NCBI GenBank assembly: GCA_903813345.2
Contig: CAIIXF020000009.1
Coordinates: 14,644,347 to 14,708,346, forward strand
DNA length: 64,000 bases
Origin: Owenia fusiformis
Lineage: Eukaryota > Annelida > Polychaeta > Sabellida > Oweniidae
Direction: 5' to 3'
Shown here: positions 12,175 through 24,224 of the stretch, one piece after another
Layout of the letters: each line of letters starts with the position of its first letter
Numbering within the stretch: position 1 is the first letter of the stretch
Notes under the pieces: model-generated
Seen by the model: only the letters and a program-made list of their open reading frames with translations
Databases searched by the model: none
What the model was told of the DNA's origin: nothing
Program-made: the position numbers and the translations under genes

Positions 12175-15100
12175 CATATTGAGTACATATTTTTCTGCCT
12201 CCTTGGGACCAGATAACTCCACTCTGTTTGCCATGTCTGCCAGTGACAGTGTTAAGAATGTCTGAAACATATGCATACTCTAATAAAGACCTTAACTACA
12301 TGTGTATAATGGCATTCTTGCCATGTCCTAGTTGTTTCAACGTAACAATATTAATAAGGAGAGTAATTCAAAAATAGTTTTTTAAGCTTGTAGGGCTTTT
12401 TTAAATTCCATTGTAATTGTAAAAGTTCATTAATAAAAGTTCATTAATAAACCAAGGAATGAGTTTTACATCCAGAGTGAGGTATTATGTCCTATATAAG
12501 ATGCAGGATGTATGGACAGGCCATCAACCAGCGGTAGAATATCATGTAGACCAATTTTGCTTTAAACGCTATATATATCTATCAAGCATATTCAAAGTAA
12601 AACTTCTACATCATGAGCAAACATAAATGTTTTGTTAAAGATGTAATTGTAAGTACAGTATATCACAAAAATAAGACTATGTAGTACTAAACAAACATGT
12701 GTTTAATGAAGAAATATACAATAACAAAAATCATATTTTGATTGTAGGATTTGTGTTATCTGAAAAATTGTCACTTTCACTTTCATTTTTCAACTAATAC
12801 TATCATATGGCCAACATGTCGGGGTAGTCAATTTTGATCCACTGGAGATCACACAAAATATCATATCACCATCAAAAGTAGACAATATAATTTTGATTGA
12901 TTTTTGATTTTTCTGTCATATTACCAATTACTGGCAACCCTGTCGCTATTTTCCTCATATCTTGGTCATTCTAGGGAGTAACTCCCTGATGTTTAGTACA
13001 TTTGTACATCATTCAAAGTACATCAAACAACATCTTCCAGGGTCTGATATTGCACTGTAGGCAAACATGCACCCATCATCCAAAATGTCCATACCTGACT
13101 TCTACCTTTGGGAATACACCAACAATAGAGTGTACAAGAATGACCTCAGGACAATTGCAGACCTCAAAATGGAGATCATCTGTCTCATTCAGGCCATACC
13201 TGCTGAGAAATGCAATTGGATCATTGACAACTTGTGTTGATTTCGCTACAGCGTGATGATGGCCACACCTGGAGCATGTTGTTCAAAGTGCTGTAACACC
13301 ATGACCCTCAATCTGATGGTCATGAAATATGGGAGACTAATAGAAAACTAAATGATGTACAAATGTGTAAAATATCAGAGAGCACTCTTCTAAAATAACA
13401 GATATGAGGAAAATTCAGGGTTGCCATTTTCTTGACCACCCAGCTGTATATGTACAATATGTGGTGTTTTTGCTCTGTTTTATCAGGTTTACATCCTAAT
13501 CAAAAACCTAACACACACACTGTACATACTTATTCAGTAATAAATAATTTGGAAATTCTGATATTTTGACTTCATATTGTGAGACCATTTTAAGTTGAAA
13601 CATTTTGATTTTGAATTTGATGCTGATTTACAGTAAGCTGCCATCTTTTAGGATTTTACAAATTGACTCTCAGCTTTTATAATCTTGCTTATAACAGTAA
13701 AGCAAAGAAGCACAAATTCACTTATAGACAAGTGGTCCTTACTTTCTACTATTTTCAGGGCTTGTCAACTATAAACAAGATTTCGAGAAAGTTTAAATCA
13801 TAGATAAAATTGAAAAGAATATTCTGCTGGTTTTGTAATTCTCAATAGCTTCTCATGCTACATATATGCAAAGTTGAGAGTTGACACCACTTCCTGTGTG
13901 AAATCTTAAAAGATGGCACCCTACTTAAATTGAGCACTACATTTTAAATGATCAATATTGATCATATCAAAACATTTTTCCATGTTTTGCTGAAAATGGA
14001 AAGTATGTATATGATTATAGCTACCACATTAGGAGAGAGATGGTTTGGCAAGGAGTATCCCTTTTATGGAAAAACTCAAAATGAACACCAAATAAAAATT
14101 TCATGTTGAGCATGTAAGCAGTTTTCCTGGAAATTTAATGACAAGATTTGATTTATGTGACCCCTGCATGCCCACCCATCAGCACAAGACGACAGCAATA
14201 TCGCATTTTTCATAAAAATGGCACAATTTTCACAAATGATTTTTTGGAATTAATAGTGTGTTTGGTGCTTTGTGTGCTACTTAACAACATTAATGAACAT
14301 TCGAATGACATGTTTCATCACATTTTATGAAGTTCTACTTAAAATGACATCTTTAAAATAGCTCATATATTAAGTGAACTTACTTTTGTTAATCTTTGGA
14401 TATTTTTCTTGTATAATGAAGTTATACACTGTTTCACTAAGCCCATGTTGGAATCCTGAAAAAGATGCATAGAACTAAATACCTCATATCCTTAAAGGCA
14501 TACTGTAACATACAGCCGACAAAATGGATGACATTTTCTCAGGCTTTAGAGTCGATTTCATGGTTTAAAACCTTCTCTGGTGATTCTATTTTCGAACTCT
14601 GCATGAAAGTCCATTCAAAATCACCTATTGAACCTTGAAAACAAATATTTAAACTGAGGATTGAAAGGTGTTCACGACAACCTTCAGCTCATCTTTATTA
14701 TGACAGACCGGAAGTGAATTTTCAAGAGTAGAGTAAATGGTGATAATGTTATTTTATGAAGCAGGGAAGTCAAAACATTACTAAAAGAAATCATAGTAAG
14801 CATTAGAAGATCATTTAGAAGCATTTAAAGTTCAATCCACAGCAAAATCTGAATAATTGAAATATTCACAAGCGGATGTCACAGAATGCATTTCTGGTTT
14901 TATAATAGATGATTTTATCAATCAAAAAATATTTTTATGAATTTATCCGATATCTGCTTAAATATGGTACTAATGCATTGATTGTTAAATTGAAAAATAG
15001 GTAGGGTAAACAATATGTCAAAGTCATCTGATCTCGTCCTAGAAGCAATATTTTGTCACTTGTATCTCCCAGATTCCCTTTAACTACATGTACATTATTT

Positions 15101-18100
15101 GGATAGATGGGACAACTGGTCATAAGCATATTAACTGAAATAGCAATTATATATGACTACATTCAGCTGACACAATAGAACAAGAATTTTAAATGGAAAC
15201 AATAAATATCTAATATCTATAAAACTCACTGATATATTGGGACACCATTGCATGATTCACATTTCACAATAGCCTTACCCTAGTGAAAAGTTCTGTGTGC
15301 TTTGTTGCCTCTGCTCTCAGTTTGGCTGGGTTGTTAGTGGCATAGGCATTGGCCAAATCATGGTATGGGTGGCACAAGTGCTGAAATAATCAAAGGAGTT
15401 GTATTCTACATGAGCTGTATGAATTACCCTTTTCATGTAATTTGTAATCCCACTGTATATAAACATCATTGGTCAGAATACAAGATTTTTAAACATTTGC
15501 AAAGTCTAATAACAACATGTCACCACTTTTGGTGGTGACATAAAAACTGAAGCGACTTATAATTTCCATTGATATATTTGTTATGTTTTGTGTACCTTTA
15601 TGTATCTCCCTACAACTTGGGATGTGTACTTTGGGAGTGTGGGCACCTTTCCATGAAGAATAAGTGCCACAAGGATAAACTTTTTGTAGGACTCCATCAT
15701 AATGTGACTCACTGCCATAGCCTGTGTTGTTACTGCCTGTAATAAATGTAACATTGTGGTTCCTGTGTGGCATAATCAGACTTCAATTGTGATAAGTTGT
15801 TCCCTTTCATGAATTTTTAATCAAATATACCCTGAACAAGAAAAAGTACATAAGAAATTTACTGGTATATGTAACAAACTGCTCACCATTTCAAAGAAAT
15901 AGAAGCCTCGTTCATAATTCTTTAGTGCTGTATAGATCATGCCTCCATAGTAGAAGTATGTTAGGTAATGTTTCACATCATACTGACCCCCCTCCTTGGC
16001 TATCTCTGTGATGTCAACATCCAGGAACTGTAGGGCAGGTTTCATACATTTTGACAAGAGGCACAGCTGAAAATACACTCGTCATTAACGTTTTCAATAC
16101 ATTTTGACAATAGATACAGCTGAGAATAAATTCTTAAATACACTCTGACAATAGACAAAGCTGAGAATAAATTCTTAAATACACTCTGACAATAGACAAA
16201 GCTGAGAATAAATTCTTAAATACACTCTGACAATAGACAAAGCTGAGAATAAATTCTTAAATACACTCTGACAATAGATACAGCTGAGAATAAATTCTTA
16301 AATACACTCTGACAATAGACAAAGTTAAGAATAAACCGGTTAACCGCCGATAATGCCTTGACCGGTCTGAGTTTTTATGGGCGGTTAGTTGACCGTGTAT
16401 AATTCTGTTATTTCACGCGCTTATTTTGCATGCTAATCCGTTTGGTTTTATGGTGTCAGTTTCACGTAAGCTACTCATACATGTCATAAGTCCCATAACT
16501 CCTTACGAACATCCAATCAGCAACTTTAATCCCTGCCACATTGCTTTCCCGCACTTACTTTGCATTTTAATCTGTTTGTTTTTCAAGCGTCAGTTTCATG
16601 TGAGCTACTCATACACGTGATAGGTCCGATAATTCCTTACAAACATCCAATCAGCAACTTTAATCCCTGCCACATTGCTTTCCCGCGCTTACTTACATAT
16701 AATAGCGTAAAGCTTGACGAACGTACCGATATATCATTTTTCCAATTTTTTTCAACTTTCAAGATCGAAGATGAAGATTTCATTTGAAATTATAAGTTCA
16801 AATTTCCCGCCGGTTAACCGACTTTAACCGGTAAAACCCCCCGGTTAACCGGTTAATGCTCAAGCGGTTCATTGACACCACTACTGACAATAGACAAAGC
16901 TGAGAATAAATTCTTAAATACACTCTGACAATAGACAAAGCTGAGAATAAATTCTTAAATACACTCTGACAATAGACAAAGCTGAGAATAAATTCTTAAA
17001 TACACTCTGACAATAGATACAGCTGAGAATAAATTCTTAAATACACTCTGACAATAGACACAGCTGAGAATAAATTCTTATACATTTTGACAATAGACAC
17101 AGCTGAAATTACACTCAATAAACATTACACAACTGAATGTGATTTTAGATATTGATATATTAAAGCTCAACTGCTTGCTTAAGATAACATAACAATTACA
17201 ATACTTGAGACAATTGAAAAAAAAACAGAAGATAATGTGACAATAGATTAACAAAAACCATGTAACAGTGTAATCCTACAGTTGAATTCCAAAATTTCCC
17301 GAACCTGTGGAGGCAGATCTGAAAGTCTGTTCAGGCAAACAATCAGTGCCAGCCCTAGTACTTACATGTATGTTCATAATTCAATGACAGACCACCAAAG
17401 TCATTATGCCACAAAATAATGGAGAGATCAAATTGTTAAAAAAGTAGAAAGAGGTCAATCTCAAATTCTGATGAGCAGAAAAACTATGCAGTAGACTAGT
17501 AACAAAATGAAGTTCATGAGGTGGGGGAATGTGTTTTGATGGAGGTTAAAATCAATCACTTGGTACTGAAACTTCTAATTCAACACCTTCAAAATTAGCC
17601 ATGGTCATGACACTATCATTTTTACCATCTTTACAAGTAAACATAAATTTGTAAAGAATGAGTTTTGTATTTATTTACCTGACAAAGGTCTGAATGAATT
17701 GATGTCAACTGATTTGGGGATAGCTGTACTTTATTGATTGCTTTCACTAGAAGCTTGATTCCGCGGATAGCTTGCTTGCGCTCAACCAAGTGATGGGTAA
17801 ACCTGGAATAAAAATATGAAAGTATATAAATAGTTTATTTACTCTACTGGGTTCTATACAGGGTGTCAAGCTAGTCCCCTCTCCAGTCTAAACCAAGATA
17901 TACATGTATGGTATTAAGTGTGATATATCATTGGAAAGATCGTCCAGAGGCATATATCTGATACCTGTCAAGTGTCAATTAATGTCACAAATTGCTACAT
18001 TGCATCAATTGAGATGACCATAACATGGCAGTTCTGTGTATGGCAGGATTTCAAGAATCAGCCATCAGAAAAGTTAATACAGGAGCTCAAAATGACAGTA

Positions 18101-21100
18101 TATATATGGCAGTGAATTTAAGCATCTGGATAGAGTTAGATGTGTAGAAAATAGACGGGCGATGATAGTGATGATGATAGATTTTTTTGTAATAAGTGGA
18201 ATGCGAAAAAGATTAACTTTCTCTGAAGTCCCCGCAATATTTTTTCACTTTTATTTCAGATTACGCTTTGGATTCCACTTTTAATGCTTTCTAATAATCG
18301 TCAAGTGATTTCTACAAGAAACATTTTCATAAAAAGACTCACACTATCAGAGATATTATCGACTCAAGCAGCCAGAAAAATTAGTTTCAATTTTACCCTC
18401 TAGGTGTTTCTATGTCGACTTGGAAAGAATTTGAAAAATCTATAAGTGGGACTCCTTGTATAGAATTATAGATTCTAAACAATTTGTCAGTTCTACTGGT
18501 TGATGAATATTGCCATATGCATACATTTTTATAAAATAAGAATAAGGAAGAATATGTTAGACCAAACTTATTTGACTTATTTGACACCCGAGATGCCATG
18601 CAACTATTTTATCTTTACTTCTAATTACACAATCAGGTCTACCTGTGACTGAGCTCTGCAAAGCTATCTGTGGCATATCTGATCTGTTCTCCGTGACAAT
18701 TATTGATGAAGTCCTGGGTCTGAACAAACAATGACTCAAAATCAGGTATACTTGGCAGACTGTACTTGATCACCCTGCAATATAAAACATGATTGTATAT
18801 TATATATCATCCTGTGACATTAAAGATATCACCTGTAACATAGAAGATGACTGTGTAACTCTCAAACATATGACACACGACACAAGTAGTTGATTTCATT
18901 ACCAGGTTTTGCAAAAAAAACGTTTTATATTCAAAAGGAATATTGAACATAAGCTAAGTTAAAAACTTTTCATAATTTTGGAAAACATTTATTAATGCAT
19001 GCTACTTACAGGACCCCCAGTACACCAAGGGAGTGCCTTTGAACATCAAGTGTTTCCAGTACAATGTCCAAGTGGCCAGCATTCTTGCCTAGAGTGTCCC
19101 CATGCTTGTTGATGAACTCACACAGCTGGGAGTAGTTACCTAAAATATGAATATTACATCTATACAAATGGCTAGGACCACTTAATTTTAGAAAATTGTC
19201 TGAAACAAGAACACAAATGTGTACAAAATGTCCCCACCAATGGGTGATCCCGTCAAATGGTTATCCTGAAAATGAGTAGACAAGACTTTACTGACACAAT
19301 TTGAGGATGGAAAATCCAAAATGGCCGCCTTAAAATTTACCAAGAATCCCCCAAAATTAGTTAGTTCTAGATTTTCATACTAAGAACCACCCCTGAAAAT
19401 TTGAAATTGATCTGTCAAACAGTTAAACAAGACTTTACAGACAAGATTTTAGGATGGAAAATCCAAAATGGCTGCCTTGATATTTACCCAGAATGTCAAA
19501 AAACTAATCAGTTCTAGATTTTAATACTAAGAATCATCCCTAAAAAGTTGAAATTGATCTACCAAACGGTTCAACTGAAAACGTGTAGACAAGACTTTAC
19601 AGACAAGATTTTAGGACAGAAAATCCAAAATGGCTGCCTTGACATTTACCCAAAATGTCAAAAAACTAATCAAATTAAGATTTTTATACTAAGAATCATC
19701 TCTGAAAATTTGAAATTGATCTACCAAACGGTTCACCTGAAAACGCGTAGACAAGACTTTACAGACAAGATTTCAGGACGGAAAATCCAAAATGGCCGAC
19801 AATAAAAAAGTGATTATGAGTTTTTTTCACCCAAAAACACGTAGACAAGACTTTACAGGGAAGATTTTAAGACGGATAATCCAAAATGGCTGCCTTGACA
19901 TTTATCCAGAATGCCAAAAAACTAATCCGATCTAGATTTTCATACTAAGAATCATCCCTGAAAATTTGAAATTGATCTACCAAACGGTTCAACTGGAAAT
20001 ATGAAGACAAGACTTTACAGACAAGATTTTAGGACGGAAAATCCAAAATGGCTGCCTTGACATTTACCCAGAACGCCAAAAAAATCCAAAATGGCCAACA
20101 ATAAAAAAGTGATTATGAGTTTTTGCTGATTTCCTTTTACAAAATTATCACATATAACTACTGTTAACAATAACATAGGCTTTTTCAACAAAATACACCT
20201 GAAATTATTTATAAAGCTACTAAATAGTTAAAGTATGAAAACTCAAAAACACCATTCAATATGATACAAAGTATTATGGCGCGCTAACTTTTCTTAAGAC
20301 ATTCAAAATGGCTGACATGACTGAGCTAACAGGTCCAAAACCTAATCAGATGTAGAATGAAGTGAGCTGAACAAGATCTTAAAGTTTTAAAAGCAACTGT
20401 GAAGCCGTTTTTCTTAAGGTTTGCAGACAAGGATTTTAGCATTTGACTTCAAAATGGCCGACAGGAAGTAGCTATCGAGTTAATTTTTTTTCATCCACAT
20501 CTGTATGCACTCACAAGTTATTCCTGAAAATTTGAAGGTGATACCTGTAGCGGTTTTGGAGAAAACTGCCGGACGTACGGATGGACAGACAGACAACCAG
20601 ACGGACGGACGGACGGACACGCCTAGGACGACAATATGGCCCCACACTATGTGTTGGGGACATAACAAAAATGACGGTCATAAAAAGGAAAAAAGATCGC
20701 TTTTCAATTCATTTTTTTTCTTATTCTATGAATGATATCAAATTTTCAAGGATTGTATTATTTAGAGCAATATATTGGGCACATTTTCTGAAAAATTCAA
20801 AAGATTCTGTTCAGTGACCTTTCCTAAGCGCCTACTTTTAGCTATTTTTCAGTCACATTTTCAGAGGGCTGAAAAAGTTATTTCATCATGTTTAGGGTCA
20901 TTTTGACCATGTACATTGTGATCCTGGTCATGTAAATGATATGTTGAACTAATTAAACTGACTGGAGGACAAAACAGAACACTGTTATCTTGGTTCAAAA
21001 AATGTTTGAAATCCAGCATGGTTTTGTCACTTCCTGTTTTGTTATTTCCTATAACTACCACAGCACCTTAAAGGGGCAACAAGGACTCATTAAGGATTCA

Positions 21101-23930
21101 TTAAACATCCACAATGATTTAAATCATGTAGCAAAGCATCGTGACTGTTTAATGAATGTTGACAGAAAATTCGAATTTTTTTTATTTTTTCTGAGCTATC
21201 AGGTCAATATTTGGCTTAACACCTTATTTGACATACCTATTTTCTTAAAATGTATGTACTGTATAAACTATCAATTTCCAATTTCAGCATTAAAAAGTGT
21301 AAATTCAGTTCAAAGCTTCTATAAAGGGAGTTCCACTTAGATCTGATCATTAGATCATTTTCAGTGGCTTTTCCAAAAATGTCTTCTTCTAAATGGAAAT
21401 TACCATTTTATCTATTGTTCAAATTTCACAAAGAAGAAAGGAAAATTTAATGGTCAGATAATACATCTCTTGCCCTGTGATTACACATTCTGATACATAT
21501 TACATGAAATATAATTGTTGCATGGAACACAAGTTTCTTTTCCAGCAGCAGGAGTAGATTTTGTAAAAGCTGTTAAAAGTGTAAAATTTCCTGTAGTGTG
21601 TGTAGCCCCCTTGCTTTAAAAGGTTTGAAAGGGAGTATCAAACGATGGTTCTCTATTTTAATTGCTCTCATCTTGGGCTACACTTATGCAAAAACAAACA
21701 CAAAAACAGTTGTCTTGCAATCTTTCTCATTTTACATTACAGTTGTGAATGAATTGAGAAAGTTTTATATCATGAAGGTCAATAAACCTGATAATATGGT
21801 TGCCATAGTAACCCAGGGATAGGGTAGGTGGAGCAGGTGTAACAACCGGCAAAATATATGTCATATTTGTAAAAATAGTCGTTTTTTGTATGAAGTGTGG
21901 GTAAGTCTTAGGTTGTCATAGTTGCATCAAAGTCAGAAATTAAGCAAAAATGAAAGTGAATTGCTGGAAATTAAAAAGAATTGTCATCATTGATGATATA
22001 TCACAATTGAAAAACCTGTCATGTCATGGGTACCAAAGGAGAATAATCACAGGTCATTTTGACTGAGTGGCCATCTTGAAAAGTGAAAATGTCATCAGTA
22101 AAAGATGAATTTCAACTAAGGTAACGCACAACAGTCAAAAACTGTGAAAAATAGGTTTTCTGCAGCAGATAAAATTAAATACCTTGGGAGTATATATGGG
22201 GACTTAATGACAACAACCTCAAGAGTGTATGAGTGGTATAAGAGATTCAAATCAAGGGAATCTGAGACAGATAATCCAAAACATCTGATGTGGCTGCACG
22301 CTCAGCCAAAATGACCAGTGATCATTCTCATTTGTGACTCATGTCATGTCATGCCATGGGTGTCAATTGTGATACTATCAATAATGACAATTATTTTAAT
22401 TTCAAAGAATTCACCTTAGTTTTTGCTTTAATTTTTGACATTTTTGATCTAACTTTGACAACCTAATATTTTCTAACACTTCATACAAAAAACGACTGTT
22501 AATTTACAAATATTTCATGTTTTGCGTGTTGCCACACCTGCTCAACCTACCTTTCCCCTGGGTTACTATAGCAACTGTATCATTAAATCTATTGAGCTTC
22601 ATTATATGAAACTTTCCCAACTTAAACACAACATATTTGGACACATTTTTTAAAAATTCAGCTCGATTGAAAAGTCAACCACTAAAATACAGCATCATTC
22701 CTGAAACATATGGAACAGCCTGTACACGGTGAGAAAATCAAATCTATACGGACACTAGTACACTGTAATGTCCGTAGCCTAGTTGAACTAAATCACACAA
22801 GTGTTTCACAAGTCACAAATTCACAAGAGTTTGCCTGTTTGTTACATGTTTCTGTTATGAACATACATAAGAGGTCTGAAAGGCTTTCACGATAACACTA
22901 GCACGGTCATGGCAGGATCCTTGCGATACTTAAAAATACTGAGTAACATGGTGATGGTTGTGGCAGGCGTAGGTCTTGCAACAGATACATGTAGGTTATC
23001 CCGTGCCAGGACTATATTCCTGCATTGAGAGCATTCTTTTGCCTGTACGATTACAACTTGGGAGAATTATCTACACCCTTACACTTAAGATACCTACTTC
23101 AATTGATTCCTGGGTATCTTAGCATTCTTTTCGTGTAGTTGAATCCACAATTATCTGGGTATATCTGGAGAACGGGAACATTTTTCTTTTTCATCGAGAG
23201 ATATTCCATCACTTTCCAAGATGGTGGTTGGATTTAAAAGGGGATTCCCCGTTTGACTGACCTGGAAGTGGCCCGGAAGCACCAAAAATGGAGGAATTTG
23301 ACGGTTAAAATAAGTTAAATATTACACGCAAATATTGTGATTAAAACGAAAATTTCTTTGTTCTGCCGATAAACCCAGACAATTGTGGATTCAACTACAA
23401 GAAAAGAATGCTAAAATACCAAGGAATCTTTTGAAATAGGTATCTTAAGTGTAAGAAGCGTAGGAAATTCTCCCATGTTGTAATCATACAGCCAAAAGAA
23501 TTCTCTCAATGCAGGACTATAGTCCTGGTACGGGATAACATGTAGGGTCTCAATAAAAGAAGTCTTGATCGGCGCAGAGTAGCAGATGGCTGCCATAATT
23601 AACTGAGGCCGGTGATGTAGGAGGCTGTAAGTAAGCCAGTAGCCAGCCTTTGAAAGAGGTAAGACTATAGGATACTTGATTCCCCTTGAAAATTGAAGTT
23701 CAATTGAAAAATTGAAGAGAAATGAGAAATTCTTTTTTTAGATCTAGTCTATAATTTTTTTAAAATTCATAAACTTGCATTTATATGAACCAATTAAATA
23801 TGTTTATAGAATACATGGAATTCTGGATGTACAAAGAAGCTGTTGAGTACAGTATAATTAGAATCTTGGTATCACCTTGTGCTGACAGATTCCTCACATT
23901 ATTCACATAGTGTTCCAAACTGGCTGCCAT
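12175..23930 (-). CDS. COPS3: COP9 signalosome complex subunit 3, last exons missing
   Basis: CSN3 is a PCI-domain scaffold subunit of the COP9 signalosome, which removes NEDD8 from cullins. Nine minus-strand exons, in transcript order: 23930-23876, 19139-19010, 18774-18643, 17802-17679, 16066-15887, 15736-15596, 15380-15279, 14455-14384, 12261-12175. All have GT/AG borders and matching phases, totalling 1023 nt (341 codons). Diagnostic strings are [12 protein letters not shown] at the start, [12 protein letters not shown] (exon 4), [19 protein letters not shown] (exon 5), MAVSHIMVESYKKF (exon 6), NMGLVKQC (exon 8) and [14 protein letters not shown] (exon 9), colinear with vertebrate CSN3. 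About 80 C-terminal residues (end of the winged-helix part and tail) are not found left of 12175. They may lie beyond the window, which would place the GT92 gene inside an intron. Introns are full of transposons. Identity is very secure. Confidence 0.95.
12820..13442 (+). pseudogene. Decayed mariner-like element with transposase C-terminal fragment
   Basis: Inverted repeats sharing GGCAACCCTG and TTTTCCTCATATC (left about 12935, right about 13400) flank a fragment at 13068-13290. It reads [19 protein letters not shown] then [10 protein letters not shown], matching the end of a mariner/Tc1-type catalytic domain (the ...PDFFLWGYLK... region with the last catalytic Asp). Stops interrupt it. It lies in a COPS3 intron, antisense to the gene. 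Confidence 0.65.
13629..13926. mobile_element. MITE in COPS3 intron
   Basis: Inverted ends share GCCATCTTTTA...GATTT (left 13637 onward; right AAATCTTAAAAGATGGCACC). The interior is also partly palindromic (TTGACTCTCAGC / TTGAGAGTTGAC). No coding. Confidence 0.5.
15517..15541. repeat. Solo terminal hairpin of element A
   Basis: The same perfect hairpin that ends element A (arms ATGTCACCAC / GTGGTGACAT, loop TTTTG), here without the tandem core. It lies 54 bp beyond the 5' splice site of COPS3 exon 6, inside intron 6. Confidence 0.8.
16085..17112 (-). repeat. 41 bp minisatellite derived from COPS3 exon 5 acceptor
   Basis: About twelve units of 41 bp (six at 16097-16335, six at 16885-17112), split by an insertion at 16336-16884. 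On the minus strand each unit reads TTATTCTCAG then CTTTGTCTATTGTCAGAGTG, and the end unit near 17075-17105 reads TTTCAG then CTGTGTCTATTGTCAAAATG. The real exon 5 start (16066 downward) is TTTCAG then CTGTGCCTCTTGTCAAAATG. The unit is therefore a copy of the 3' splice site plus about 24 exon bases, placed upstream of the genuine acceptor. Confidence 0.85.
16336..16884. mobile_element. hAT-like insertion inside the 41 bp minisatellite
   Basis: Interrupts the minisatellite and is GC-richer than it. Contains several CCGGTTAACCGG-like palindromes at both ends. The right end, read inward, is GTAGTGGTGTCAATGAACCG, which resembles hAT termini. An internal direct duplication of about 133 bp (near 16426-16558 and 16559-16690) carries CATCCAATCAGCAACTTTAA twice. 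No target duplication could be fixed. Confidence 0.5.
19180..21067. mobile_element. Truncated copy of the outer TTAA element, interrupted by element B
   Basis: 19183-19206 and 20665-21067 together match the loop and right arm of the TTAA element at 24528-27051 (TTTTAGAAAATTGTCTGAAA ... TGACGGTCATAAAAAGG ... CACCTTAA). The right end is followed by TTAA at 21068-21071. The left arm is missing. It lies in COPS3 intron 1. Confidence 0.65.
19207..20664 (+). mobile_element. Element B: tandem core with terminal hairpin
   Basis: Inserted within the truncated TTAA element. The uninterrupted site (CTGAAACAAAAATGG) is present near 26657-26671 and suggests duplication of AACA. The 5' part carries AAAATGTCCCCACC. 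The core has about six units of roughly 90-165 bp, each with GACAAGACTTTACAGACAAG and AAAATCCAAAATGG. Then comes a GACG/GACA tetranucleotide run (20575-20620). The 3' end is an imperfect hairpin, ATGGCCCCACAC / TGTGTTGGGGACAT. The layout parallels element A (AAAATGTCACCACC start, GGTGACAT end). Confidence 0.7.
21740..22635 (+). pseudogene. Palindromic mariner-like element with transposase N-terminal fragment
   Basis: Long inverted repeats of about 230 bp or more: left GGTTGCCATAGTAACCCAGG and CGTTTTTTGTATGAAGTGT, right the reverse complements. Between them 22130-22315 reads, in one frame, [20 protein letters not shown] then ESETDNPKH. This matches the helix-turn-helix region of mariner transposases (VYEWYKRF...RESVEDD). 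The catalytic part is absent. It lies in COPS3 intron 1. Confidence 0.65.
22995..23537. mobile_element. Fold-back MITE upstream of COPS3 exon 1 splice site region
   Basis: TIRs GTTATCCCGTGCCAGGACTA and TAGTCCTGGTACGGGATA, flanked by an 8 bp repeat ACATGTAG (22987-22994 and 23538-23545). Arms extend about 150 bp with interruptions. The 8 bp duplication suggests a hAT-type element. It lies in COPS3 intron 1, about 340 bp from exon 1. Confidence 0.6.
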
Positions 23931-24224
23931 TGTTTGTTGCTGATACAAGCGATACATTCTATGTAAGGGCTCTTGGTAAAGAAGGAATTAGTCGCAACAA
24001 AAGAAACTCGGCTGACAAATAGCGGCATAAAAAATCAAACGAGTATATATCTTACAAATAGATTCCAATACATATCTTGACATACTTCAAAACAACCAGA
24101 AGAAGAATTGTTGTTAATACTGAAGCGACTTTGGTAATTGACCTACCCTATTATCGCCCAAGGACGCAGATTTCAAATATTCATGAAATTTCTGAAAATG
24201 TATTGATTTGGGCCTACTTCTCAG
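23931..24224. promoter_or_regulatory. Shared divergent promoter region of COPS3 and NT5C-like gene
   Basis: Only 294 bp separate the COPS3 ATG (minus, 23930) from the first possible NT5C-like ATG (plus, 24225). Head-to-head genes this close usually share a bidirectional promoter. I see no TATA box. TGACCTACCC (24139-24148) could be part of a nuclear-receptor-like site, but this is weak. Transcription start sites are unknown. Confidence 0.55.

Noticed and set aside
13002..13256. 84-codon open frame
   Set aside because: Wrong frame relative to the mariner transposase fragment at 13068-13290; annotated as that pseudogene instead.
20990..21340. 116-codon open frame on the plus strand
   Set aside because: Starts inside the arm of a TTAA element and runs into AT-rich intron; no similarity.
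22909..23000. Hydrophobic frame starting [15 protein letters not shown], reaching 40 codons if the MITE at 22995 is removed
   Set aside because: Very short, no recognisable family, no conserved context, ends in flank of a transposon; kept only as a curiosity.
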